From assembly GCA_965224045.1 (NCBI GenBank), contig CBDCYD010000015.1, positions 248,001-312,000 on the forward strand: DNA of 64,000 bases, given 5' to 3'. Shown piece by piece: positions 35,093 to 43,651 of this stretch. Numbering within the stretch: position 1 is the stretch's first letter; the number at the start of each line of letters is the position of its first letter. Source of the DNA: Tectiglobus sp965224045 (GTDB lineage Bacteria > Pseudomonadota > Alphaproteobacteria > Rhizobiales > Hyphomicrobiaceae). Position numbers and translations under genes: made by a program. Below the pieces are notes generated by a model. The model ran no database searches, was not told the origin of the DNA, and saw nothing but the letters and a program-made list of their open reading frames with translations.

Positions 35093-35680
35093 TCATTCGC
35101 CGGTGCCTGGTTCCGCATGGCTGAGGACCCGATAGACACTCGACCGTGCGACGCCTAGTCGCTTGGAGATCTCCGTTGGGCCAATGCCTTGGTCGGCCAG
35201 GTCTTTGATTTCGGTTCTGCGGGCGCGCACCGTTGGTTTCCGGCCCTTGTATTTGCCTTCAGCTTTGGCCTTGGCAATGCCTTCGCGCTGGCGTTCAAGC
35301 ATGATCTCGCGCTCGAACTCGGCAATGGCGCCGAGCACGGTTAACATCAAGCGACCGTTGGCCGTGCCGGTGTCCAGCCCCATGCTCAGAATGCGCAGTT
35401 GCGCACCGGTCGCACGAACCGCATCGAGGATGCGCAACAGATCTTTGACTGAGCGGGCCAATCGGTCGAGTTTGGTGACCACGAGCACATCGCCATCCCG
35501 CAGATAGTCGAGCAAGGCTTCGAGTTGTTCGCGCCTGCTCACCGACGATACCTGTTCAGTGAAAATCTTCCTGCAACCCAGCGCCTCCAGATCGCGCATC
35601 TGCGCTTCGAGACCAGCCTCCTGTTCGATGGTCGAGGTTCGGGCATAGCCGATCAACACGTCTGCCGCAGTCTCCTTCAT
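35093..35680 (-). CDS. Serine recombinase (resolvase/invertase family)
   Basis: A 195-residue small serine recombinase of Tn3-resolvase/Hin type. The nucleophile Ser is in IGYARTSTIEQEAGLEAQM, with the conserved VTKLDRLARSVKDLL and GLDTGTANGRLMLTVLGAIAEFERE; an E-helix follows, and a C-terminal HTH (IKDLADQGIGPTEISKRLGV) binds the res site. ATG at 35680. It converges with the HTH gene (18-base gap) and reads toward it; a perfect palindrome lies just upstream at 35787. Probably belongs to the same mobile module as the flanking recombinases. Confidence 0.92.
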   Translation of the reverse strand: MKETAADVLIGYARTSTIEQEAGLEAQMRDLEALGCRKIFTEQVSSVSRREQLEALLDYLRDGDVLVVTKLDRLARSVKDLLRILDAVRATGAQLRILSMGLDTGTANGRLMLTVLGAIAEFEREIMLERQREGIAKAKAEGKYKGRKPTVRARRTEIKDLADQGIGPTEISKRLGVARSSVYRVLSHAEPGTGE

Positions 35681-35786
35681 GTCCGCATCTCGTCTGTTTC
35701 ATTAACGACGAACACATTGCGGGACAGAGCGTGCGAAAATGCGTCCAGGGCCCTATTGGGGCGCTGGCGCACGCGGCAGTCCTTGA

Positions 35787-35810
35787 CCCACTGGGGCAAG
35801 CCCCAGTGGG
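35787..35810. repeat. Perfect 11-bp-arm palindrome upstream of the resolvase
   Basis: The arm CCCACTGGGGC is followed by AA and its exact reverse complement. There is no T-tract on either strand, so a classical terminator is unlikely. It lies 107 bases upstream of the resolvase start and could be part of a res site, an operator or an extended hairpin. Confidence 0.7.
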
Positions 35811-36043
35811 GCACACATCTATGCAATGCATGATCGGACCCGCGGCGTCCGATATAACAGTACCGAATTGCCTTGTTTTGCGCCCCGGCGCTTGGTCAAG
35901 CTCTGGCTGTCAGAGTTCGTGCGGAGCCGGTGGCGGGCCAAAAGTCTTCAGTGACGAGCGTTAACCTCTGTCCGACTGCCACCACCGCGCTTGCCGGTGA
36001 TCGTTCATCGTGATCACTCACTCTAGAACTGAGGAGTTGATTC

Positions 36044-36679
36044 ATGAAAACGATCCGAGAAATCATTCGTCCGCGCAAGGATTCTGAGCCTTGGAACAAG
36101 GGCAAGATCATTGGGCAAAAACCACCACTCCTGCCCAAACATGTCTGGGCCATTCGTACAAAGCTCCAGATGGAGAAGCGGATGCGCGATCTTGCGCTGT
36201 TCAATCTGGCCATCGACAGCAAGCTTCGTGGCTGTGATGTTGTCCGGTTGCGCTTGGACGATGTTGCACCGAACGGCTACGCTATTGAGCGGGCTATCAT
36301 TCGACAGCAAAAGACTGGTCATCCAGTCAAGTTTGAGTTGACCGAGCAAACACGCGGCTCAGTTGATGAGTACTTGAGAGACGTTGATCGAGCTTCTCAA
36401 GTTTGGCTGTTTCCAGGCCGAGGCGCGCCTGTGAAGCATTTGACTACGCGGCAATATTCTCGCCTCTTGGGTCAATGGCTTGAGTCCGTTGGTCTTGATC
36501 CGACGCTTTACGGGACGCACTCACTCAGGCGGACAATGGCCACGCTGATCTATAAGCGCACTGGAAATCTTCGTGCAGTGCAACTGCTGCTCGGCCATAC
36601 CAAGATCGAGAGCACGGTCAGATACCTCGGAATCGAGGTCGACGACGCACTTGAGATCTCTGAGAAGATTGACATCTGA
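36044..36679 (+). CDS. Short tyrosine recombinase (copy 2 of a pair)
   Basis: A 211-residue sister of the protein encoded at 32678-33313. Catalytic Arg in SKLRGCDVVRLRLDDV, the box YGTHSLRRTMATLIYKRTGN, LLLGHTKIEST and Tyr in VRYLGIEVDDALEI are all present, and the N-terminal PWNKGKIIGQKPPLLPKHVW is shared. ATG at 36044 follows GAGGAG by about nine bases. Both copies keep all catalytic residues, so both may be active. Outward orientation of the pair around a resolvase, an HTH protein and a small caspase suggests a module boundary. Confidence 0.87.
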   Translation: MKTIREIIRPRKDSEPWNKGKIIGQKPPLLPKHVWAIRTKLQMEKRMRDLALFNLAIDSKLRGCDVVRLRLDDVAPNGYAIERAIIRQQKTGHPVKFELTEQTRGSVDEYLRDVDRASQVWLFPGRGAPVKHLTTRQYSRLLGQWLESVGLDPTLYGTHSLRRTMATLIYKRTGNLRAVQLLLGHTKIESTVRYLGIEVDDALEISEKIDI

Positions 36680-37136
36680 CCTGATCGGGCGGAGCGACAT
36701 GCTCCGTCCTTTGCATTGATTGGTCCAGGCTAACCATGCGAATTCTGCGGCATGACGGACACACCAATGCCGGGCAATCGCGTTTAATTTGACGGCTTCG
36801 TTTAAGGGTTGCAGACGCCGGTCGGTGAGCGTGCGAGTGCAATCGGCGGGGCGTACGGCGTCGGCAAGTCGGACATGAAGGAACCCGCGGGCGTTTGCGC
36901 ACGGTGGCGCCGCGAACGCTATGGGGATTTGGGCGAGCGGTTGGGCTCAGCGTCGCCTGGGTAAGTCGACAAAGATGGCTTTCGTGGATTGCAGGTTGCG
37001 TTACGACCAGCGCGGGCGGCAAGGTTCAGAGGATTTGTTTTTGGATTGTGCCGTCCTTCGGGACCGTGAGGGTGAGTGATGTCGATGCTGCACTCGGGCT
37101 GCCGGCCAGTCTGATATTTTGAAGCCTTTGGCAGTG

Positions 37137-38354
37137 TCATGAGCTGTCGATGCCTTCAGGTGTCGGTGTCGAGCGCGGGGTGCAACCTGGATCAAAGACT
37201 TCGATGATGCGCATGGTGCCTCCGCAGCGTGGGCAGGGCGGTGTGGCGTGATCCGGCTCGCAAGAGGTCTCGGTTCCGTCCTCAGCGGAACGATCATCGG
37301 TGCGGCTCTCAGGAACACCAAGCAGCGCACGCATTCGAGCGAGGTTGGCGGCACGGACGGTGTTGGCGAAGAGGCCGTAATGGCGGATGCGGTGCAGGCC
37401 TTTGGGCAGCACATGAATGAGGAAGCGGCGAATGAACTCGGGCGTTGCCAACGTCATGGTGGTATGGCGCCGCTGTCCTTCGAGGCGATAGTTCTTGACC
37501 TTGAATGTTACCGTTTTGGCGTCAGCCCGGATCAGCCGCCGGTTCGAGATCGCAACTCTGTGCGTATAGCGCGACAGGTAGGCGAGCACGGCCCTGGGCC
37601 CGGCGAACGGGCGCTTGGCATAGACATACCATTTGCGTCGTCGCACCGATCTCAGGAAGCACTTGAGTTCTCGGGCGTCGGCAAGGTGGGCAAGACTGCC
37701 ATGGAAGGCGAGCTTGCCGGTGTCATGGGCAGCCACAATCTTCGCTAGCATCAGGCGCCGGAACAGTTTGGCAAGTACGCGCACCGGCAGAAAGAAACCC
37801 TTGCGGCATGCGATCCAGCGCTCACCATCTTCAGACAGCCCGCCACCCGGCACGATCATGTGAACGTGCGGATGATGCATCATCGCCGATCCCCAGGTGT
37901 GCAGGACGGAGATGACGGCGATCTTGGCGCCAAGGTGCTTGGGATCGGCTGCAATCGTCTGCATGGTCTCGGCGGATGCCTTGAAGAGCAGATCGTAGAT
38001 CACGGCCTTGTTCTGGTAGGCAATGTCGGCGATCGCCGTTGGCAGCGTGAACACGACATGGAAGTAGCTGACCGGCAGCAGTTCGGCTTCACGCGCGGCC
38101 ATCCAATCATGTGCTGCCCGACCCTGACACTTTGGACAATGCCGGTTGCGGCAGGAGTTGTAGGCGATCGTTGTGTGTCCGCAGGCATCGTTCTCACAAC
38201 GCGCAACATGACCGCCGAGGGCTGCCGTGCGGCAACGCTCGATGGCGCTCATCGCCTTCATCTGATCAAGGTTGATGCGGCCGCGGTTGGCATCACGCCA
38301 TGCGGGTCCGTGATCGCGGAAGATATCCGCGACCTCCAATGCTGACCGAGACAT
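37137..38354 (-). CDS. IS91-family rolling-circle transposase
   Basis: A 405-residue HUH-type transposase. The N-terminal zinc-binding region includes ALGGHVARCENDACGHTTIA and SCRNRHCPKCQGRAAHDWMA; the HUH metal site is HHPHVHMIVPGGGLS, and the catalytic Tyr is in AYLSRYTHRVAISNRR. A C-terminal Cys pair (CPRCGGTMRIIEVF) is also typical. These enzymes nick and transpose by rolling-circle replication into GAAC/CAAG-type targets. The gene is intact and follows the recombinase by 13 bases, so the two are likely co-expressed. Confidence 0.95.
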   Translation of the reverse strand: MSRSALEVADIFRDHGPAWRDANRGRINLDQMKAMSAIERCRTAALGGHVARCENDACGHTTIAYNSCRNRHCPKCQGRAAHDWMAAREAELLPVSYFHVVFTLPTAIADIAYQNKAVIYDLLFKASAETMQTIAADPKHLGAKIAVISVLHTWGSAMMHHPHVHMIVPGGGLSEDGERWIACRKGFFLPVRVLAKLFRRLMLAKIVAAHDTGKLAFHGSLAHLADARELKCFLRSVRRRKWYVYAKRPFAGPRAVLAYLSRYTHRVAISNRRLIRADAKTVTFKVKNYRLEGQRRHTTMTLATPEFIRRFLIHVLPKGLHRIRHYGLFANTVRAANLARMRALLGVPESRTDDRSAEDGTETSCEPDHATPPCPRCGGTMRIIEVFDPGCTPRSTPTPEGIDSS

Positions 38355-38367
38355 GGATTGCGACCAG

Positions 38368-39309
38368 CTATGTCTTTGTCGCCTTCTTCAGAGTGATGCG
38401 GTCGAGCGGACTCATGACATCGCGGATGGTGTTGGTGGCGACGCGCGTGTAGTGCGCCGTCATGTCGAGCTTGGAATGGCCGAGCAGCGCCTGGATGATG
38501 CGCACATCGATATTGCTCTCCAACAGGTGCGTCGCAAAGGAATGACGCAGCGTGTGCGTCGTCACCTTCTTGTCGATGCCGGCCATGTCAGCGGCAGAAT
38601 GGACAGCGCGGTTGATCTGACGCGGCGTGATGTGCTGACCGGGCGCTCGTCCGGGGAACATCCAGTAGGCTGGCCGTGCTTCACGCCACCACTCGCGCAA
38701 CAGCTCAAGCAGGCTAACTGAGAGCATGACGTAGCGGTCCCTCCTGCCCTTACCCTGCTCGACGCGGATCAGCATGCGCTCACTGTCGATATCGCTGACC
38801 TTGAGAGCTGCCACCTCCGAGACGCGCAACCCGGCACCGTAGGCAACAGACAAGACCGCCTTGTACTGGAGGCCGGGGCCGGGTGCGCAATCGATGAGGC
38901 GGGCGACTTCCTCTCGGGAGAGGATTACCGGTAGCTTGCGCGGCTCGCGCACAAACTGCGTCCAGCGATCGATCTCCGGCCGCCCGAGCGTGACCTTGAA
39001 GAAGAAGCGCAAGGCACTCACGATCGCATTGATCGCGGACGGTGACATGCCCTCCTCGCGCAACGCAAACTGAAACTTGCGGATCTCTTCCGGCGTGGCC
39101 GTATCCGGCGAGCGGCCAACAAAGGCAGCAAAGCGCTTAACGCAACGGATGTAATCGACTTGCGTCTTGGCGACAAAACCACGGATCGTCATGTCCTCGG
39201 TCATGCGGGCACGCAGTGGTGACATTGCACACGTGTCGCCTGACGGGCTGATGGCTTCTGGTGATGTCTTGTTCGGCGTTGTCTTGTCTGGCGTTGTTTG
39301 GGAGGTCAT
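38368..39309 (-). CDS. Tyrosine recombinase of the IS91-like element
   Basis: A 313-residue XerC/D-like recombinase. N-terminal SAM-like domain (FVAKTQVDYIRCVKRFAAFV), then catalytic Arg in AYGAGLRVSEVAAL, the box TTHTLRHSFATHLL, LLGHSKLDMT and Tyr in AHYTRVATN. ATG at 39309 has GGAG eight bases upstream; an earlier in-frame start has no such signal. Recombinases of this sort accompany certain alphaproteobacterial IS91-like elements; whether they resolve or help transpose the element is not settled. Intact here, truncated in the second copy. Confidence 0.9.
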   Translation of the reverse strand: MTSQTTPDKTTPNKTSPEAISPSGDTCAMSPLRARMTEDMTIRGFVAKTQVDYIRCVKRFAAFVGRSPDTATPEEIRKFQFALREEGMSPSAINAIVSALRFFFKVTLGRPEIDRWTQFVREPRKLPVILSREEVARLIDCAPGPGLQYKAVLSVAYGAGLRVSEVAALKVSDIDSERMLIRVEQGKGRRDRYVMLSVSLLELLREWWREARPAYWMFPGRAPGQHITPRQINRAVHSAADMAGIDKKVTTHTLRHSFATHLLESNIDVRIIQALLGHSKLDMTAHYTRVATNTIRDVMSPLDRITLKKATKT

Positions 39310-39598
39310 TGGGGGCTCCTGTCTTGAGTGGAGGTTGGTGAACCCCTCGATCCTCAAGACAGGGCGCCTTGCCCGTTATCGATTGATGTTCAGTTGGTTA
39401 GCACTGCGCCTGCCCCACGGCACGGTCCGCGCGCAGCGCTCTCCCGCAGAAGCGGGTTCGTTCTCGTCCACAATGCAGACTTCGCTTGAGCATAGAACAG
39501 GGCCAAAACAGCACTATGGGAATGAGCTTCTGCCCTGTCGTATTAATCCAAACATAAAGCTTCACGCCGGCAGCGTGTTCAGGCGGTTACTTTAGCAA

Positions 39599-40663
39599 TC
39601 AATCCACACGCAACTCTGCTTCCACGGCACGGCCGAAGCCATCGCAGGTCATTGTCCCGCCGAGATCGGCGGTTCTGCGGGCTGGGTCGCTGATACACGC
39701 CTCGACGGCGCGCTCGACTTCGCGGCCGGCGGCACCGAAGTTGGTGAGGCCCCGTCGTTCTTCGAACCAGTTAAACATCATGGCGGCCGACAGAATGAGG
39801 GACGTCGGATTTGCTTTGTTTTGACCGGCAATGTCTGGAGCTGATCCGTGTTGAGCCTGGGCACAGCACATCGTTTCGTTGGCGTTGATCGAGCCCGCGA
39901 GCCCGAGGCTGCCAGAGAGCTCCGACGCCAGATCCGATAGAATATCGCAATAAAAATTCGTTGAGCAGATCACGTCGAAGCGGCTGGCGTCGCGCACGAG
40001 CAGGGCTGCCGTCGCGTCAACGATCAGCTCTTCATAGTCGACGTCCGGGTATTGCTTGGCGACATCGCGGACAGCCTCCAAAAACAAGCCGTCGGTTTGA
40101 ATGAAATTGTTGGCCTTGTGCACGGCCGCGACCTTATTGCGTCGCTTCATCGCCAGATCAAACGACGCCTTTGCAATGCGGGTGCACGCCTTACGTGTAA
40201 TCTTGCGCATCGAAATCGCCATGTCCGGATCCGGCATGACTTCGGCGTGGCCTCGGAACATGTTGCGGTCGGGGTACATGCCCTCGGTGCACTCGCGCAT
40301 GATAACCAGATCCATATCGCTTCCCTTATGGGGGACGCCGGGGCGCGTCTTAGCGGGGCGGACGTTGGCAAACAAGTCGAGTTTGACTCTTACGGCGGCT
40401 GAAATATTGACGCCGCCCTTGTCGCGATCGGGATAGTCCATGTGCGAGATCGGCCCGAGCAATATACCGTCTGCTTTCCTGGCACGCTCGAGCACGGCGT
40501 CCGAGAAAGTTGTACCCGTCTTTTCGTAGGCCACGAAACCGATTTCTTGTATATCGAATTTCAGCCCCAGCCCGAACAGTTCGTCCGCCTTGCGGAGGAC
40601 GCCCAGCGTCGCGTTGGAAATTTCTTCACCAATGCCGTCTCCCGGCATGACGACGATATCCAT
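39599..40663 (-). CDS. Isopropylmalate/tartrate dehydrogenase family enzyme, last gene of the TRAP operon
   Basis: A 354-residue beta-decarboxylating dehydrogenase. Visible marks are VVMPGDGIGEEISNATL, the substrate-site IMRECTEGMYPDRN, KVAAVHKANNFIQTDGLF, FYCDILSDLASELSGSLGLA with metal Asp residues, and AQHGSAPDIAGQNKANPTS for NAD. The Cys in ECTEG replaces the Ser often seen in LeuB, and the context (TRAP uptake and a Gfo/Idh oxidoreductase) points to hydroxyacid catabolism such as tartrate or malate derivatives. Its ATG overlaps the preceding stop by one base (TGATG), hence translational coupling. It shares only family-level similarity with the enzyme at 20.9 kb. Confidence 0.87.
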   Translation of the reverse strand: MDIVVMPGDGIGEEISNATLGVLRKADELFGLGLKFDIQEIGFVAYEKTGTTFSDAVLERARKADGILLGPISHMDYPDRDKGGVNISAAVRVKLDLFANVRPAKTRPGVPHKGSDMDLVIMRECTEGMYPDRNMFRGHAEVMPDPDMAISMRKITRKACTRIAKASFDLAMKRRNKVAAVHKANNFIQTDGLFLEAVRDVAKQYPDVDYEELIVDATAALLVRDASRFDVICSTNFYCDILSDLASELSGSLGLAGSINANETMCCAQAQHGSAPDIAGQNKANPTSLILSAAMMFNWFEERRGLTNFGAAGREVERAVEACISDPARRTADLGGTMTCDGFGRAVEAELRVD

Positions 40664-41742
40664 CAGTCTTTCCCTTCATCGAAATTCAACAGGTCGATGG
40701 CGCTGCCCGTCTCGACCGAACGGTAAGCGGCGAACACTGCCCTCAGTGTCTTCAGGTTGTCCTCGAGCGAGGTCTCAAACGGCTGCCCGTTTCTCAGTCG
40801 GGTGACAAAGTGTTCGATGCAATCGCCGTAGGATCGTGCGTAGGCATCCAGCGTGTCGATCGCAATGGCGAATTCGTCTCGCCCCGAGGGATCATCGCGC
40901 ACAATTCGCAGCTTGCCCCCGGGTGCGAGAAACGCGGACCCCTCCGTGCCCTCGACGACAAGATCTTCACCACCACCCGAGGCCGGGCTGTCGTAACCTT
41001 TGGACGCGTAGGACCGTTCGATTTGAACGTCCATATCATCGAAGCACAATGTGATCAGGGCCGTGTCTTCTGCCACAACGTGTGGGCTGATACGGCGACA
41101 GCGGGCGAACAGCCGATTCGGCTCACCGAAGAGATAGCGTGCAACGTCGATCTGGTGGATCACCGACTCCAGGATCAGGAATGGTGTCTGCGTGGCAAAC
41201 TGCGGCTGGCGTTCAAGGCTCCATGGCCGATCCGGGTTTTCTGCCGTCAAGACCGTGCCAGCCATACGCTGCACGGATCGCGCGAAGAACGGTTTGCCGA
41301 CCGAGCCTTCATCCAGGTTGCGTTTGAGCGCGCGGTTCCAGGTGCGGAAACGGAAATTTTCGTGCACCATCGCTCTGATGCCTCTGGCGTGCGCGGCGTC
41401 ACATATTGCTTGCGCGTCGGCATAGTTCGCCGCGAGCGGTTTCTGGCACATGAACGCCAGGCCGGCCTCTATGGCCGTTTCTGCATCGCAGCGATGTCGC
41501 TCGGGCGGTGAGCATATATCGATAACGTCCGGTCGTTCGTGCGCGATGGCCTCGTCCAGGGTGCGAAACCCACGCGGAATACCGAGCTTGGCAAGGCGTG
41601 GACGGGCGGCTTCGGGATCGCGGGTGACCGCAGCGACGACCTCGACATTCAGGTTGGCGCGCCATCCGGCGGCATGATACGGAGCGACGAAGCCCGTGCC
41701 GACCATCACAACTTTGATGTGCCTGTCACGCCAGCCCGTCAT
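40663..41742 (-). CDS. Gfo/Idh/MocA-family NAD(P)-dependent oxidoreductase
   Basis: A 359-residue oxidoreductase. The N-terminal Rossmann region reads IKVVMVGTGFVAPYHAAGW, then DICSPPERHRCDAETAIEAG and the hallmark QKPLAAN (cofactor/active-site Lys-Pro). A later HQIDVARYLFGEP supplies the helix with the catalytic Asp. Such enzymes oxidise sugars, inositols or hydroxyacids. ATG at 41742 overlaps the DctM stop (ATGA); the frame is open much farther upstream, but that part is antisense to nothing known and overlaps DctM. Located between transporter and dehydrogenase, so it likely acts on the imported compound. Confidence 0.9.
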   Translation of the reverse strand: MTGWRDRHIKVVMVGTGFVAPYHAAGWRANLNVEVVAAVTRDPEAARPRLAKLGIPRGFRTLDEAIAHERPDVIDICSPPERHRCDAETAIEAGLAFMCQKPLAANYADAQAICDAAHARGIRAMVHENFRFRTWNRALKRNLDEGSVGKPFFARSVQRMAGTVLTAENPDRPWSLERQPQFATQTPFLILESVIHQIDVARYLFGEPNRLFARCRRISPHVVAEDTALITLCFDDMDVQIERSYASKGYDSPASGGGEDLVVEGTEGSAFLAPGGKLRIVRDDPSGRDEFAIAIDTLDAYARSYGDCIEHFVTRLRNGQPFETSLEDNLKTLRAVFAAYRSVETGSAIDLLNFDEGKD

Positions 41743-43034
41743 AGCAACGCGTCCGGTAGAGCCGTAACCAGTGCCGGAAACAGGATGAGCAAAACAATAA
41801 CCACCACTGTCAGGAACAGGTAGGGGATCGCCGTTATGGCTAGTTGCTCGAACCTCAGCCCCGTCACCCTGGTGAGCGCATAGAGCACCATGCCAACCGG
41901 TGGTGTCAGCATGCCGAGCGTCAGCGTCAGCGACATGACGATGCCAAAGTGAATGAGGTCCAGATTGAACCGCTCTGCAATTGGCATCAGGATTGGGGTC
42001 AGGATCAGGACCGCCGGTGTCTGTGCCATGAAGCAGCCGACCACGAGCCAAAGCCCCATGAGCAATAGCATCAATATGGTCCCATCGCCCGTCAGGCTGG
42101 CCAGGAACTCGGCGAGCGCCGTCGGCACCTGGGCCCGGATCATGATGACGCCGAAAGCAGACGTGAAGACGATGATGAGCATCACCACGGCGGTATCGAT
42201 CATGGTGCCGCGGATTTCGCGCATCAGCCCGGCGAAGCCGAAGGCACGATAGAGAACGAGACCTAGGAAGCAGGCATAAACAGCCGCCACGGCTGCGGCC
42301 TCGGTCGGTGTGAAGATGCCTGAATAGATGCCGCCCATGATGATGAACGGCGTCAGGATCGGCAGTATCGCAAGTCGAAAGGCTGGCCAGATTTCGCTGA
42401 ATGTCGCACGCGTACCTTTCGGCATACCATCTTTACGGGCGCGATAGGCAACGTAGCTCATATAGGCCGCCGCCAACATCAGCGCTGGCACAACGGCTGC
42501 AAAGAAGACCCTCGCAACGGAAACCTCGGCCTGAACCGCGTAGGCCACGAGCACGATCGACGGCGGCAGAATCGGCCCAATCAGCGACGAGGCTGCCGTG
42601 ATGCCGGCTGAAAACTTGCGGTCGTACCCCTGGCTAAGCATTGCTTTCATCTCGATCTGGCCGAGTCCAACTGCATCTGCCGTAGCCGAGCCGGACATAC
42701 CGGCGAACATGACACTTGCAAGGACGTTGGCATGACCAAGTCCGCCGCGGATCGATCTCACCAGCAAGCTAACAAATCCAAACAACCGCTCTGTAATGCC
42801 ACCGTTGTTCATCAATCGACCGGCAAGCAGGAAGAAGGGAATCGCGAGCAGAAGAAAGTTGTCCATCTTGGACAGCGCCAGACGTGCGATCATGGTCGCA
42901 GCGCGGGGATCGAAGAGGTCGCCAAAAAAGACGCCCGCACCGACGAACGCCGCCAGACCGGCCGCGAAACCGACCGGCATTCCAACGACAATCAGCGCGA
43001 TCAGGAGGATCGTCAGCAGCAGGTAGATGGTCAT
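41739..43034 (-). CDS. TRAP transporter large permease (DctM)
   Basis: A 431-residue membrane protein with about twelve hydrophobic helices. Typical DctM parts include the opening IYLLLTILLIALIVVGMPVG, MFAGMSGSATADAVGLGQIE, and the closing GMLTPPVGMVLYAL. It forms the Na+-driven channel for the ligand delivered by DctP. Its start overlaps the DctQ stop by four bases (ATGA) and its stop overlaps the Gfo/Idh start, so the operon is tightly coupled. Confidence 0.95.
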   Translation of the reverse strand: MTIYLLLTILLIALIVVGMPVGFAAGLAAFVGAGVFFGDLFDPRAATMIARLALSKMDNFLLLAIPFFLLAGRLMNNGGITERLFGFVSLLVRSIRGGLGHANVLASVMFAGMSGSATADAVGLGQIEMKAMLSQGYDRKFSAGITAASSLIGPILPPSIVLVAYAVQAEVSVARVFFAAVVPALMLAAAYMSYVAYRARKDGMPKGTRATFSEIWPAFRLAILPILTPFIIMGGIYSGIFTPTEAAAVAAVYACFLGLVLYRAFGFAGLMREIRGTMIDTAVVMLIIVFTSAFGVIMIRAQVPTALAEFLASLTGDGTILMLLLMGLWLVVGCFMAQTPAVLILTPILMPIAERFNLDLIHFGIVMSLTLTLGMLTPPVGMVLYALTRVTGLRFEQLAITAIPYLFLTVVVIVLLILFPALVTALPDALL

Positions 43035-43639
43035 GTGTCGTGATCGCGCCCCAGCGCAGTAGCAGCCTCATCGTTCCCTCGCACACGGGCCAACGTGTCC
43101 AAGACCACGTACAGGAATAACAGGGCGAGGGCGAAGAGTTGCCAGATGTAAAAATAGGCCACACTAAAAGCTGGCACGGTGATGAGGGTCGACGTCCAGT
43201 TGAGTTCGGCAAGGCGCCAGGCCCCGCGGGCGGCGAATGCGATGAAAGCAAGAATGCAGAGGTTGAACACGATGCCAAGCCAGCGTTGGACCGCTGGCGG
43301 CATATTGGCGTAGAGGAAATCGACGATGATGTGCTCACGCTCGCGGTAGGCGAAGACGATTGCCATCAGCATCGATAGGACAAACAAGGATCGAGCGACT
43401 TCCTCGGTCCAGGTCACGGAAACTTCCAAAACGTATCGAAAGATTATCTGTCCGAGCGTCGCCAATATCATCGCAACGAACATTAAGAATGCGGCGCCGA
43501 ATAATGCACGCTCGAACAAATTATACTCAATGGGTGGCTGCGTACTTGGCTCGGAAGGGGCCGGCCCGAAATCACTCTGGCCACCACCATCGAGCGGGCG
43601 CGTTACCGCCCGCTCGCTATCGTTTCTTTGATCGCTCAC
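43031..43639 (-). CDS. TRAP transporter small permease (DctQ)
   Basis: A 202-residue protein with four predicted helices, the first FGAAFLMFVAMILATLGQII, and the DctQ hallmark FRYVLEVSVTWTEEVARSLF. A disordered 38-residue cytosolic N-terminus precedes them. It partners DctM, with which it overlaps by four bases. Start ATG at 43639, 12 bases after the DctP stop. Confidence 0.93.
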   Translation of the reverse strand: MSDQRNDSERAVTRPLDGGGQSDFGPAPSEPSTQPPIEYNLFERALFGAAFLMFVAMILATLGQIIFRYVLEVSVTWTEEVARSLFVLSMLMAIVFAYREREHIIVDFLYANMPPAVQRWLGIVFNLCILAFIAFAARGAWRLAELNWTSTLITVPAFSVAYFYIWQLFALALLFLYVVLDTLARVRGNDEAATALGRDHDT

Positions 43640-43651
43640 AAAGAGGACCCG

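Larger units (their letters stand above)
36885..39463 (-). mobile_element. IS91-like element carrying a Y-transposase and a tyrosine recombinase
   Basis: About 2.6 kb. The 3' end reads, on the minus strand, CAAACGCCCGCGG followed by GTTC (GAAC on the plus strand at 36881-36884), fitting the GAAC/GTTC target rule of IS91 transposases. The 5' end near 39451-39463 has GAACGAACCCGCT with a short CCCGC/GCGGG hairpin, shared with the second copy at 46.6 kb. It encodes a tyrosine recombinase and then the transposase, co-oriented with 13 bases between them. Exact limits are inferred by comparing the two copies. Confidence 0.7.

Noticed and set aside
7386..36000. A second copy of the tRNA-Met 3' end marking the far attachment site
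   Set aside because: I scanned for CTCCGCTACCA and for GGTTCAAGTCC and found no convincing second copy, so no attachment site is claimed.
40663..42051. A 462-codon frame that would extend the Gfo/Idh gene upstream by about 100 residues
   Set aside because: The extra residues overlap the DctM gene, while an ATG overlapping the DctM stop (ATGA) gives the correct Rossmann start.
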